Assembly: GCA_030374765.1 (NCBI GenBank)
Contig: JARGXX010000002.1
Location: forward strand, 62,001 to 126,000
Direction of reading: 5' to 3'
Source of the DNA: Agarophyton chilense
Taxonomy: Eukaryota > Rhodophyta > Florideophyceae > Gracilariales > Gracilariaceae
DNA length: 64,000 nt
This document shows positions 19,536 through 31,499 of the stretch, piece after piece (the stretch's first letter is position 1; each line of letters opens with the position of its first letter). Under the pieces are notes generated by a model. It did not search any database. It saw only the letters and a program-made list of their open reading frames with translations, and had not been told where the DNA came from. A program made the position numbers and the translations under genes.

Positions 19536-21830
19536 ATGGAAAAATCAAAAAACAATGAAAAACAATTGTTACGGATACTCCAACTCAACTGTCGCAGCCT
19601 TTTCGCGACGGTAAAACGCGCCAAAATCGCACGATTAGCACACGATTGGAATGCTGACGTCCTGTGTCTGCAAAAGACACAACCTTAGACAAGGAGACAA
19701 CACTCCCAAGATCCAAGGGTTCTCAGCGATTGGAAAATGTGATAGAGAACAAACATTTGGGAACAATGGCGGCCGTGGCGGAGGAGTGGCAATATATCAG
19801 AGAACCGATCACTGCTTTGACCTACTTACATACAATAATCAGTGGAATAGAACGGGTAACCGTCCTAGTCTGATCCCCAAGAAGCTTTTTATCTATGAAA
19901 AATGTGTACGTCTCTCCACAGATGAAAACCACCGGATGGTTCGAAAAACTCGATGATCAAGACATGTTACTAGCGGAATGCAATACCTGCCGTTCATGGT
20001 ATCCCAGTAGAGCCAAAGCTGTAGAAATCGAGTCGCAGGATTACTTTGAAGGCACGGAACAGGTTATAATCAACGTAGATGGCACCCCAACTAATACAGA
20101 CCCGGTAAGTAAAACGCAAAGTGTAATTTAGGTAGCCGCTATTCCCGAGAAGTGGATGACACTGAGCCGTTGGGAGATCTCAGAAGAGCCATTACCAGAC
20201 CACCACTCATGTCTATTTTTTTTGTATATTAGAACGAAAACGTCGTTATAGAAGAAAAGGTATCGTTGGAGCTTGTGGAAGGTTGATTAGAGAAAGTACG
20301 CGCAGAAAGTAGCACATATGCTCTGTATGATGGATCACAGACGGACCAAAACCATAGATGAACAGTATCACCACCTTTATACTTTGATCCTAAATGCAGC
20401 AAATATATCACTCCCGTTTGGTAGAAGGAGGCATGAAGAAACATGGTGGAATAAAGAAGCATCAGAAGCAATTTCGATTAGGGCACAGCTTTGGAGGCAG
20501 TACAGAGAGGATTCAACCAAAAGCAACCGCATTGCATTACAGCAAGCTAGACAGCAAGCAAGAATCGTCATCAACAAATTGAAACGGAATACATGGAGAG
20601 ATATGGTAAGTACTTTTTGACTGCTCCGATGAAGTTTTAAAGATGTGGAAAATATTGGAAGGAATGAAAACTGGTAAGTGGAAATCATCTTCACTTTGCC
20701 CTCCAGTAGGAGAAAAATGGTACGAAAAGAAAAAGGCCACCTAGTTCGTAACGTCCAAGATAAGGAAAGTCAAAAAACATGACAAAGACATTTGATTGAG
20801 AAACGAGTACAGGAAAGCACTGGATGGGTACTGCAATAGATCCAAAGAAACGGGAATGTTCAAGAGCGTTTTCATTTACGACATATGGAAGTTGGGTTGA
20901 AAGAAATGAATCCGCGCAAAGCGTCAGGTCCGGACAATTTCCAAGTAGCTTTCTTGCAAAATCTTCCACCACTTGGAAAGAAATGGCTTCAGCATTTAAT
21001 CAACAGAAGTTACGAAGAAGCCATCACACTCTCAAAGTGGCGCTTGTCCCACCTCATTTCGATACCCAAACCAGGAATCTGGGGAATATTCCGGCCAATT
21101 TCGTTCACTTCGAGTGTTGGAAGACTCGCGGAACTGATGGTGAATAGGTTTTTAATGCAGTGGCTTGAGCCAAAACTTCCTCCCTGTCAAGCAGGGTTTC
21201 GAATGAATCGAACCACAGAGAAACATGTGACGGTATTATGTAAACAGGTAACACACGGATGGCAAACTAGGAAGCAAACGTTGGCGATATGCTTTGACCT
21301 TTCGAAGGCGTATGATTGTGTACAACAGAAACGGCTTATGGTGAAAATAGCCAAAATGAGTTGCCTTACACAGCTTTGGAGATGGACAAGAGCATTTCTA
21401 ATGGATCGGAGATGGACATGCAGATGAAATGCCGCAGACACACGGCTTTTTCTGGTACCACAAAGACTTCCTCAAGGTGGAACACTTTGGCCAGGGCTGT
21501 GGATCGCGTACGTAGCTGACCTAAGGTACAAAGTACAAAAGAAAGATGAGACTATATCCATCAGTATGTTTGCAGATGATGTAGTCATGTAGACAACCCA
21601 GAAAAAACTGGAATTCGGTGCCGCAAATCGCAGCCAGAAACAGAGTGCCTAGAAAAGTACTGTGTAGAGAATGAAATCAGGTTGAACCCAAGTAAGACGT
21701 CCGCTGTCCCGTTCACGTATAGTAGATGGAAAAAGAACAGAGAGAAATTCGCCGTTAAAGCTGCGGGGAGATGAATTCAGATGGAAGAAAGCACAAAAAT
21801 CCTTACCATATGTACTGTGCACAGAGGTGA
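19536..21830 (+). pseudogene. broken non-LTR (LINE) retrotransposon
   Basis: Starts at an ATG (19536) opening an apurinic-endonuclease-like domain: LRILQLNCRSLF, then ADVLCLQKT, stopped by a TAG at 19686. After several frame changes, 20318-20620 is a helical linker. The reverse transcriptase fingers and palm then appear at 20885-21427, with ISIPKPG, FRPISFTSSVGRLAE, QAGFR and the motif A block ICFDLSKAYDCV. Motif C (MFADDVV) is at 21566-21586, followed at once by another TAG. The order EN-RT and the FADD box are typical of Jockey/I/RTE-like LINEs; the exact clade is not resolved. There is no intact ORF and no poly-A tail is evident. It lies in the spacer of the inverted duplication, and its 5' side abuts the left inner arm tip at 19424. 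Confidence 0.8.
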
Positions 21831-22112
21831 GGGCCACAAATTAATATCTAGATATAAACCTTGGTGAACCAATTAGCCCCTCTACGGTATAGAGTATTCC
21901 CTTCTAATTGGCTTCTGTCTGCGATGGGTACGCTTGCCTTCCACGTGGCTATCCGTTACATGCGCCGTTGCATGCCCACTCGCACGTGAAACATACAACC
22001 TCTGCGGGACGCCGCTCATAACTCAATCCATGTCGTCACAGCCTTCTATGAGTATCATCGTACCTAGGCAAGAAAAAGATGCATCGGCTATCTGAATGCG
22101 TACAATACTACA
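21815..22112 (-). mobile_element. LTR fragment, same family as 54886-55496
   Basis: Shares with 55180-55496 the ordered blocks GCACAGAGGT, TGCCCCTCTAC/AGCCCCTCTAC, CCTTCCACGTGGCTATC, ACATGCGCCGTTGCA, CCTCTGCGGGACGCCGCTCA and GCATCGGCTAT, and ends CAATACTACA at 22112. The other end is missing. Orientation is given relative to the 4925-5590 solo LTR. It touches the start of the hAT repeat at 22114. Confidence 0.7.
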
Positions 22113-22113
22113 A

Positions 22114-25100
22114 TACTATCGCTGGCGCCGAAAACAATCATGGCGATTTAGCAAAAATAATCATAGTTTTCATTTTTTCATTTTTGGTGTGCATCTGTAA
22201 GCGCTGCTATCAGCGACTAGAGTAACCTAGATGCGCATAGTAGTAATAGAGTAGATATTCGTTTCAGCTCCATTTTAAAGGTTAAAGAACTCTATATAAG
22301 CAGCTCTGATGTCTCCACGTTCTCTCTTGGACGACCTAAACCAACACTTATACTCCCATAACATCACTTTCGCTTGGTCTCGAGCCCTTCAACTTTATCA
22401 AAAGGTGAGGCAACTGCCACTGGAAGAGCAACCCCATACATAATAAAAAACAGTGAGGCGTTTTCCGCAGTACAGGAGACCAATGAGGCGATAGCCGCTG
22501 GACGGAGCACGACCTATCAGCCCACTGTACCTAGTGAAGCGCCTTTGGCCTGGAGGAGAGAATTTCTGTGTACCTCAGTCGTGCTGGATCTGTCTAGAAA
22601 GCGCCCACAGAGTAAGGAGCTTGTGACGGTCGTAAAGACGTGGTTGCGATCTGGGATCTAGCTCTGAACGAGAAGCTGCCGAAAGTAGTCCCGTGTAACT
22701 ATTCCTGCAAAAATCCAGCTTTTGGTATAAATTGAAAGCATATATTTGTGTTATTATCTCTTCCCGGAAATCTGCCCAAGAATTGTACACGCCTGCTTCT
22801 GGTTAGCGCAGAAATGGGAAGGCTGAAGAAACCATTACACATCCGGAGTGTCTAACATGAAGCCAGGGAGTCTGACCCCTCGTTACTATCGTCATAAATG
22901 TTTGGTTGCGCGCCGTTTCAAGAAGATCAAGAAGAAAAAAACGTTTATTTCGGTGTATTTATATCATATTCATCTATTTGGGCCTTTCAGTTGTGGAATA
23001 GTTTTATCTCCGCGGATTTAAGTGTCATTTTTGGCACACCGCGTCACAATCAAAAGATGGCGCCCACACGATCCTTCTACAAAATGTTAAAAACTGCCTA
23101 TTGTGGCAACTATCAGCACCTATACGATGACTGGCTGGTGGATCTTACTTGGAAATAAAAGAAACCATAGAATTGTATCTTCTACGCTTCATATTCATCT
23201 GAATGAAATCTCATGGCAGTTACACAATAGTCTCGATATTTAATTTCCGTATAACACCGAAAGATCGCATAAAAACACCGCGCGACGATTATCAATAAAT
23301 AAACGCAGTGATTTAGGCTAATGTTGTGGTGCCGTATACGGTATTTCAGTAAATTTTAAAGATCTGCCGGACTACGGAACAGCTCATCCTACTACGTACT
23401 ATGACAAGAATGTTCTGTTTGTACTCATCTTAAAGTCACCGATTTAGACGAAAAATCCATGTTTTCAGATATACCAATATAGAACCCCGGCGCAAATGAC
23501 GTTCTGTGACCGGAAATCGGCCCCTTCCCGAATGTCTCAAAGTCTGCTATCACGTTCAAGCGAACAACGCAATCCACACTGGGGGCGTACTCGATAATGA
23601 GGAATTTTTATTTTTTCTACCTCGTTAGTCACCGCCTTTTCTGCCCTAGTCAGTCACGTTAGTCATGGTGTCCTGCAGCTGGAATTTACGTGCTACCACA
23701 TGTACGATCTGCTTGAATCTGTTCGGAAAAGAATGTAGTAAGCCGTTCTGTGTCAGCACGATGCTCTTGGTTTCATCTAAAACAAAAAAAATGTTTCTGT
23801 CACCTACAGGGTACCAGTCATCAACAACTGTCTTTATCCCCCTTCTAGGCGTCCTATATCACTGAAGAGGCGCTCCGCGGGCGCTGATGATGGTTGCGAC
23901 GACAGTGATGCTCTACCAATTCTATTGAATTGTAACGCACTAACAAGGTCAGTTTGTTTGTTAGCTATTCGCTCATACTCGAGCACCTCACTTGGAGCTC
24001 GACGTCTATTCTTGTTCAACGATCTTTTCATCACTTTGTGAAAAAAGTTTAAAGATGACAAGTAGTTCGGAAGCGCTCTCACTCAGAGTGGGATCAGGCT
24101 CAACAGATTCTCGAATGACAACGTAATAAAGCATGTCTAAGTAGGACGATTGTTCATTATCCATCCCACCTAAAAAATTGAGACAGCACTCATCGACATC
24201 ACGGAGAGCAGCGCTTTATGAAAGTACACCACTCATCGATGCTTTTTTGTATGCTGAAATGGTACATCATCACTGTCGGTTCCATAAGGATACCGTGAAG
24301 CAGCTGTAACATCTACCTTTTTCTAAATTGTTGCAAGAAGCTGCTGTAGTCTGTTCGCAGTTTTCACAGCCAGAAAGCGAGTTTGAAGTTTCTGTAAATG
24401 ACAAGTGCGCGCTTGATCTCGTTTTTGATTTGCAGGGGCGACGGAAGCAACTGTTGATGTATAGCAGAGTATCATATTATCATCTTCAATGTGTCCAAAA
24501 GGGTCGCGTTTTGACCGACTGTACGGATTTCGGCCATGTTACCAGACATAATTTCGAGGGTCTTGTACAGTTCATGGAGCAGCCGCGCTGCACAAGACAT
24601 GTTCAACTTCCTGTCAGCCTGAAGCTGTCAAGCAGCTCGACGAACTTCTGACAGGACTGCGATAAATTCTGCAAGTACATCTTGCTGCTTAGTAGACATT
24701 CTAAGAATTAATTCAGCTGAAATGTTCAGCTTTTTTCGCATGGCAGAGATTGTTCTTATTCTAGACAAATAATATTATGTTGAAGCCAAGCGAGAAATTT
24801 ATCGTATTTGTATCTCATGCTACAGGCGGTTGCGTCGGTCTTAAGAAACGGCCTCCTGGAATTATTTGCTTACGAATGCCTTCAAATGTTTAGGATGGAA
24901 ACTTAAGTACGAAATGAGGTTTTCTTCTTGATACAAGTACTTCATCCACATAGTGCTTCACTCAAAAACTTTTTTCACCACCAGAGTCAATTTATGAACG
25001 ACAAAATAATCGAAACGACATAATTCGTCTATAGAATAACCGCTAGCGCTGTAGATGCCTCTTTGTCTGCGATCCCGGTATGCAATCTGATGTCTTCACA

Positions 25101-26091
25101 TCCCACAACAGAAGTTTGCGCAAAAATTTATTCTATGATAAAACAAAGTTCCTCAGCATCTTTGCTTTCTGACGACATATTCAACGTTTTAATAGGTACA
25201 GAGTAAAATTCCACTTTGGATTTAAGTAGTGCCACATTATGAAAATAATTAGAGCACCAAGAGCGACGCTCCGTTGATCTACTGTCAAACAACCGATCTA
25301 GGCTTCTGTGACCGAGCTTTTGAGAATGCGGTAGTTTATTCTGTAACAGTTAAAAAAGCATCACATCATTTTGGTTTTTTTGAAATTCTGCAGACCCACC
25401 ACCAACATCCACGAAACTTCGGAGAAGAAAAGATGTCATCCTTGATGTTGGAGTATCACTTTCACACGCCAAAAGCGTGACTGCAGCAGATTGCAAACGC
25501 TTTGAGGGGATGTGGGAGGTATAGGACGTTTGCTTGTATTACTGGACGCACCATTGTTGCTCAAGAACAAATACCTGATAGTGTTTCGTTCTTTCACTTG
25601 AAACAGCCGCTCGTTTTCTATCCGCGGTGTAGTACGGATGAAATGGTCGTTAGAATTAGTGGAAACTGAACGTTCAAATGTTTTCAACTTTGTTACATGT
25701 TTCGTCTTGTAGTGTAAAAGGACTTTGCTTGTAGACCCATTCTTATTTGCGGAACCGCCAAAAACAACACAAACAACATGCAAACTGTTTAGTTTGTGAC
25801 TAGTCTGACAGCCTTTAAGTCAGTCAGTCATTAGTCACCCCAAAAAGAGGTCAGTCGGTCAAAAGTACGGGCCTGATCGACACTCACAAACCGCTTATAA
25901 ATCCCCGCAATTAACACTTTGGTATGTATTACTTTCTGTTTGTCGTCTTTTGCACTAGTAGCATAACTGCCCAATGAATACCACTTTTAGCCTTTACAAA
26001 ATTGTGCGCTTTTAAAGGTTGATCGCTCATGCAGTCGACCGCAAAAAGATGAAAGTCGATACAGATTACCTGAGACGAATCGCCATTCATA
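22114..26091. repeat. hAT-bearing repeat, copy 1
   Basis: Direct repeat of 56571-61210, from a shared ATCGCTGGCGCC start to a shared GAATCGCCATTCAT end, with many substitutions between copies. The first ~250 bases hold a TATATAAG (near 22294) and a TTCTCTCTTGGACGACCT block shared with copy 2. The middle and right parts hold the hAT transposase relic on the minus strand. The terminal ~75 bases (26016-26091) are also the inner tip of both arms of the inverted duplication (19346-19424 in mirror). I cannot see matching terminal inverted repeats, so the exact transposon ends within the repeat are unknown. Confidence 0.85.
23834..25783 (-). pseudogene. hAT-superfamily transposase relic, copy 1
   Basis: Reads leftward. 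The 25783 end encodes a BED-finger-like segment (HYKTKHVTKL, though a Cys is doubtful) followed by NERLFQVKERNTIRY. The 23834-24082 end encodes the hAT C-terminal dimerisation motif SSAPAERLFSDIGRLEGG, the family hallmark, preceded by RRAPSEVLEYERIANKQ. The catalytic core between them is broken into short frames, and the DDE residues cannot be lined up with confidence. Copy 2 has the same parts at about 58160-60905 with different breaks, so neither copy is autonomous. Confidence 0.7.
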
Positions 26092-26478
26092 CCTTCTATT
26101 TGTCATGCAGAAGACGACCAACACCGTGATGCGACTCGAAATTAGCGAATTGGAATGACTGAAAACCCCCGCCCGCAGATCAAGCTCATTGTTTCTTACC
26201 TCACTTTTCGGGTTTCTTAACTCGAGAATAAAAACTATGTATAAAAAGTGATTCGAACGTCTCCGAGGCGCTAGAGATCATTCTTTTAAACCGCCATCAT
26301 TCACATGATTATTTGGATTGTAAAACAATCATGGAGGGGGGCGATGAATGAACACGCGAAGTGTTACATTCAACGCACAAAGAATATCAACATACAGTGT
26401 CATGATGATGGTCTACAACTAGAAGAGTTTGGTACGTTCAAGAGGTATTTTTACAAAAGAGAGTGGTCATTGGCTTTG

Positions 26479-27990
26479 TCACATTAACGGATCTGAAGTG
26501 CCATGTCGCGATTTCGAGTGTGGCAAATCGCTATTTGCAGCTCTGCCATAGCTTTGAAAGATGCTTTTGTAGGCGTCCACTGGAGATTCCACCGAGGTTT
26601 CGCTCGTAAGCGGCCGTAGAAAGCGCTGCATAAACGGTGATAACTGTGGTTGGTACGATTCCAGAAGGGCGTCAATGCAGTTTTTCTGATGGGATAATGA
26701 GGAGTCACTGGGTATCCCTTCATCCGCTGCGCCATCGGAAGCTTCTGCCGCTGGATGGCTGGAAGTCTCGGAAGCAACAGATTCATTTTGGCCAATAGGA
26801 CACAGGGCTGTATCCATAGAAAGCCACCGGCTTTCCATCGCTGCTGTGGCTGTGGGTCGATTCTGCCAGACCGGGTCAAGCAAAGACTTCACAAAATCTT
26901 GGGCTTCTGCGGAAACGGTTTTCCATTCGTTTCCGTCAAACATGAGCCCACGCTTCCGCTCATCGATCATATCAGACCTACAAGTTTTCGGAATTCTGAA
27001 TGGGAAGGAGCCGCACAACATTCGGTAAATGCAGACCCCCAGGGCGAACATATCCACTGAGGCGTTATACCGCTTCCCTTCAATCATTTCCGGGGCTCGG
27101 TAGTGTGACCTGCCCACAGCGGAACTCAAGGTTTGGTCATCTTCAGCGTCCACGAATTCAACATGGTTGAAGGTCGACAGAAGAGCTCTCGGATCTGTAG
27201 GATTCGCAAAGTCACAAAGGATGCTGTCCAGTGAGATATTGCGGTGGACGTATCCAGATCGATGCAAGTGATTGATGGCCGATACAACTTGCCTCACTAT
27301 GCATTTCGTAACCCTTTCCGAGAGTATCCCATCGCTTTCTGCGATGATATCTCGCAGCTTCTTTTCGTGGATCGGTTTGTAGATGATAAACGCGAACTCC
27401 TTCTCCACGAAGGTATCGATCGGAGTTAAAATGCACGGATTGTACAGATTCTGGAGCGCATACATATGGCGCCCCGTCGCAAGTTGGTGACAGAGCTTGT
27501 TCCGCCCCTGAGGTTGACGGCGGAATCGCTGCACGGACACTTCCGTCTTGTCCGTACAGCTTTCTGCGTTGAAAACCGCCCAGCGCCCGGACAGGTCGAC
27601 CTCTCCCCGGCCCTTGTACTCGTTCTGAAATGATTTGGTTGAGGCCAGGGTCACAACTTGTTTCCACTTGCCGGCCTCACCTTTGGAACTGCACGAAACT
27701 CGAAGTTTCTGACCGTTCTTGAACTTTATCACGAAGCTTCGGGGGAGAAGTGTGCATGCGACTTTACAACCAAAAACAGACTTTTCCATTTCAGCTTTCT
27801 TATCCTCAGAAGTATGCAACGAAAGCATGGATCCCTGCAGCCGCATGTACCTAGTTTCTCGGCGAGATAGGAGGGATTGGCGGATTCTGACGTATCCCTC
27901 ATGCTCGAAGATTTTCTTATGCCGGATGATAGCTGGCACAACCATTGTCAAGCAAACAAAGACGGGGAGACTGCGGCAGTGCAGACACAA
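26479..27990 (-). CDS. PH-domain pseudokinase, right copy
   Basis: 503 residues, same architecture as the left copy: PH-like domain at about 29-117, kinase fold at about 135-391, disordered tail. The Gln for catalytic Lys, HRN for HRD and missing DFG are identical, so loss of catalysis predates the duplication. Differences from the left copy are confined to the C-terminal 30 residues (Ala for Pro in GRAANS, and two changes in GTSDPLM) plus a silent base in FLRPL. The promoter TATA and pyrimidine-rich leader are also preserved. No retrotransposon lies at its 3' end. The two copies converge toward the spacer: left on plus, right on minus. Confidence 0.85.
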   Translation of the reverse strand: MCLHCRSLPVFVCLTMVVPAIIRHKKIFEHEGYVRIRQSLLSRRETRYMRLQGSMLSLHTSEDKKAEMEKSVFGCKVACTLLPRSFVIKFKNGQKLRVSCSSKGEAGKWKQVVTLASTKSFQNEYKGRGEVDLSGRWAVFNAESCTDKTEVSVQRFRRQPQGRNKLCHQLATGRHMYALQNLYNPCILTPIDTFVEKEFAFIIYKPIHEKKLRDIIAESDGILSERVTKCIVRQVVSAINHLHRSGYVHRNISLDSILCDFANPTDPRALLSTFNHVEFVDAEDDQTLSSAVGRSHYRAPEMIEGKRYNASVDMFALGVCIYRMLCGSFPFRIPKTCRSDMIDERKRGLMFDGNEWKTVSAEAQDFVKSLLDPVWQNRPTATAAMESRWLSMDTALCPIGQNESVASETSSHPAAEASDGAADEGIPSDSSLSHQKNCIDALLESYQPQLSPFMQRFLRPLTSETSVESPVDAYKSIFQSYGRAANSDLPHSKSRHGTSDPLM

Positions 27991-28239
27991 AGCGAAACAA
28001 TTGGGGGCGCCACGAAGGGGGGAATGGCTGGGAGCGAGGGAGAGGGGGCAGTGGGGGGGAGTAGGGGGGGAGGGTGAGGAAAGGGGAGAAAGAAGACGAT
28101 GGTTGGGTGACTGAGGTGCTCAGTTCACAATGGCCACGATGGATGCAAAAGACGAGAGACTCAATGTATAGTAACACAACTGTCGCAATCCAAACGGCGA
28201 CCAGAAGCAGAAGGAAACCATGCTCTCCCCGGGAAGTCT

Positions 28240-28247
28240 CTTATATA
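28240..28247 (-). promoter_or_regulatory. TATA box of right pseudokinase copy
   Basis: Reverse complement of the TATATAAG at 12275-12282, same distance from the start codon. Confidence 0.55.
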
Positions 28248-30161
28248 CGCTTCTAAGCTCTTCATTCCCTGTGGAGTACGGCATGATGCGTACTAATTCG
28301 AAGAGTGCTTTGAACAGCCTTCGAATTCTCCTGATCGCGCATTCATCCGATAGTATCTCCATGTGGTTACGAGTGCAAAACTCTGCACTGAAGCGCTTTT
28401 GTTCTCAACGCTCCGTGCGCCAAAGCTTCGAGATTCGATGCACGAAGCATTCGGATTGGATCGCGCTGATTTTCACTCATCAAGCTGAGTGATTTCGAAA
28501 TGGGTTACCGATGTTGCTTCGAAGAGAAGGGGGGGCGGTCTAGAGGTGGAGAGAAGCTTGGCATGAGAATTGATACCGTGGTGTTTGTGCATTCAGAACT
28601 CATCTCCTTCCGAATCGCTTCCCGCCGTGACAACATACTGTCTGACAATTTCTGGTGGTGACTTGCTTTGCTTGAGTCCAATCGTTGGCTATTCTCGCAG
28701 CGCGAGTAAATTAATCTCAAACCCGCATGCACAAAGCTAGAATAGATGGTACTTTTTTGTGCATCTTCACGATGTGTTGCTCAGCTGAACGAGTGGCTCT
28801 CAAAACGACATTGAGGGCGACAGTAGCGTTCATGTTCATACAGACAACAAAAAGCTTCAGGTCTGGCAAGCATCCCGATCTTGTCCTTGCCTCACAAGGT
28901 CTCTCGCCGGCGACGGTTCCGAGCTGTGGAAGGCTATCCCACCGATGTCGAACAAAGGGTTTCGGAGCAAATGTGGGTTGTACGGCTGAAGATCTCAGTT
29001 GGGCCCTACTCTCCGATTCACGAAAGTGATGGCCAAGTATTTTTCACGTGCCATTGAGCGCATGATGGATACATTAGCAATGTAACCAGCGATCTCGGCT
29101 GTGCGGCTGTGCGATGAAACCCTGTATCCCTCTCCTCACGTCGTTTCGCCCACCTTGTGCAATGCTTCATTATCGGATGTTTCTACTTTTGGCGAACGCT
29201 ACCGGGCTATGCAATTGCCAAGCGTCCATCCATCAAAACAATCGACTTGTCCAGTACAAGCACAACAGAGGCAAGAACACCTCCGGCCACTTACGCCGGC
29301 GCTCTGATCAATGCTGTCATGCTGTCATGGTGAAGTGGGCGAGAGACAGGTCAAACACTATGAACCTGCGAGTTGGGCCCGATTAAAAGACGCGAGATGG
29401 CACCGCTGATGGAGTTGAGCGCCCTTCAGCCCCTTGCAGGTACGGTCAAACGGTTGGGAGCTTGGCCAGCTGAATTGGGGCAGTTCACCGAAATCAAATC
29501 ACGCCGCTTTCAGGCGAACAAGAGCTTTGAAAGACAGGCCAGGGCTTAAACGGAACGGTGCATGTGTAGCAGGCTGCGATCAGAAATCTACCCTTCAATC
29601 TACACTTCCGGGCGGCACCTTCCTTCAGCCTCCGCCGAGCAACGGCTACAGTTGCGTGCACAGCGCTCGCAAGCGGGTAAACAGGCGAACAGGCGAGCGT
29701 GTCTCATGAAGCTGCGCCAGGCGGCCTGGCTCCGCTGCTCTGGCTATTTGGCGGCTCATTCGAAGAGCTGAAACGCTGGGACGTGAGTGAAGCGAGCGTG
29801 CTGTTCTCTCAGCCCTGTGAGCGGGCGGTCGGTGTGATATCCAAAAAACTGTTCTGTGTCCTGGTCACCTTCGAGCATGTTTGGGTAGAGAGAGTGCATT
29901 CAGGATTGGTGCACATAGATCGGATTCAGAGTTTTCGAAGGAGCGAGGTCGTAGGGCGTTGCGCTTGATGGGTTGGGGCTGAGAGGTTGGGGAAGAGAGG
30001 TTGGGGAAGAGAGGTTGGGGAAGAGGAGGATGAGGGTGAGCGGGAAGGATAAAAAAGGTTTTATTGAAGCAGAAAGCAAAATGTGCGATGGTGCGATGGT
30101 GCGATGGTGCAAGAAGAAGAATGGTAGGAGTGTGGCAAATTTGTGGCAAAGCCAAAAGTAA

Positions 30162-30281
30162 ACATTCGGCACTGGGGATTCCAGACCGATCCCTCATGTC
30201 AGTACTAGCCCAGCTCAAAGTGACTTAGCTTCGCAGTTCGGGATGGGATGCGGCTCATGCCAACTTGATATGGCCGAATGT
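30162..30281 (-). rRNA. 5S ribosomal RNA, right copy
   Basis: Mirror of 10233-10352 with one visible base change. Helix I ends, internal control region and the 3' T-run are all kept, so both copies look transcribable. The two 5S genes in the window face each other across the spacer. Confidence 0.9.
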
Positions 30282-31499
30282 GTCATTGAGGGCACATCCT
30301 GTACATCCTTATACTTTCAGAAAACGTTCTCATGTGCTATGAAGAGTGGTACGGCCGTAAACCCTTTTCACACGCCTCATCTCACCTCGTCCCTCAAAAA
30401 GTTTAATTTAATTGATGTTGGTCCACAATACCCAGAAAAACATAGAATTTTTCAATCGTTGGTTTGATGTTGGTTATATCAAAATCCCATCAGGTACGAA
30501 AAATTTATGGTCCAGTTCTCATGTTTTGATTCAGTTCAAAAAGTAAACTGTTTTCTAGACTGTCAACGAGAGTCCATCTTCCATGCATTCGAAGTACCAC
30601 AACCGCAAATGACTTCAGCATCTAAACTCCAGAAACCTGTAAATTGTTTCTTGTTTTCAGCAACACTAAGTAGCTGAAAAGAACGGAGTAGTTTTTGGCC
30701 TCCTCATATTTGTTTAAAGAAATTTGAGTTTCTGAACAATAAAGTCCAATGTTTACAAAACATTTTAGTATTCAAAAAAAACAGTGCATGATTATTTTTT
30801 ATTTCCAAGAAAAAATTTAAAAAAACTAAAGATAGAGTTACTTTAAAAGTTTCGTCAAAAATCAAACCTCTAACGCTCCGATAGTATGAAAGAAAAATAC
30901 TTCTGATCTTTATATTGATAGAATTAAAAAACATTGAGACTCTCGTATAGTTGTAGGATTATTTTTCTTAAAAAATGCCGCTTTAGGATTCGGATAATCA
31001 ATAGGTCACGAAACGTTAGACGGTTTATCTTTGAGGCGCTGTCGGACACGCTTGGTGTTGAAATATACCTTCTAGGTCCGTAGTTCTGAATATAGAAATA
31101 TAGTAGTTTCATAATTTAAAACAGTAGTAGAGTGGCTACTTGGAACTGTAGATAGTGCTGCTCAAAATGTGGAAACTAGGTCAGAGACCGTGCCCTGCCG
31201 ACACCCCCTGTGTAATCTATAGAGTGCGACATATTTCATGTAGGGAACTTAATTTCCATCAAATTTGTGTGATGAAGGCGGGATCTACTTTGGCTACAAC
31301 TACATTTTTTGGTCAGATGTTTTCCCACTACTATATAGTTTTCACTGCACATCGAAGCATATGGCCGATGTTTTCCATGATTTAGGCCAGCTACTCGTCG
31401 TTTGCCTGTGTGGATTTTCACACTGCCTTTTTACCATCAAATTTTATTATATTTACCTTCTACGGTCTTGTAATCACGCTCTCTTGGAGACAAGGCAAT

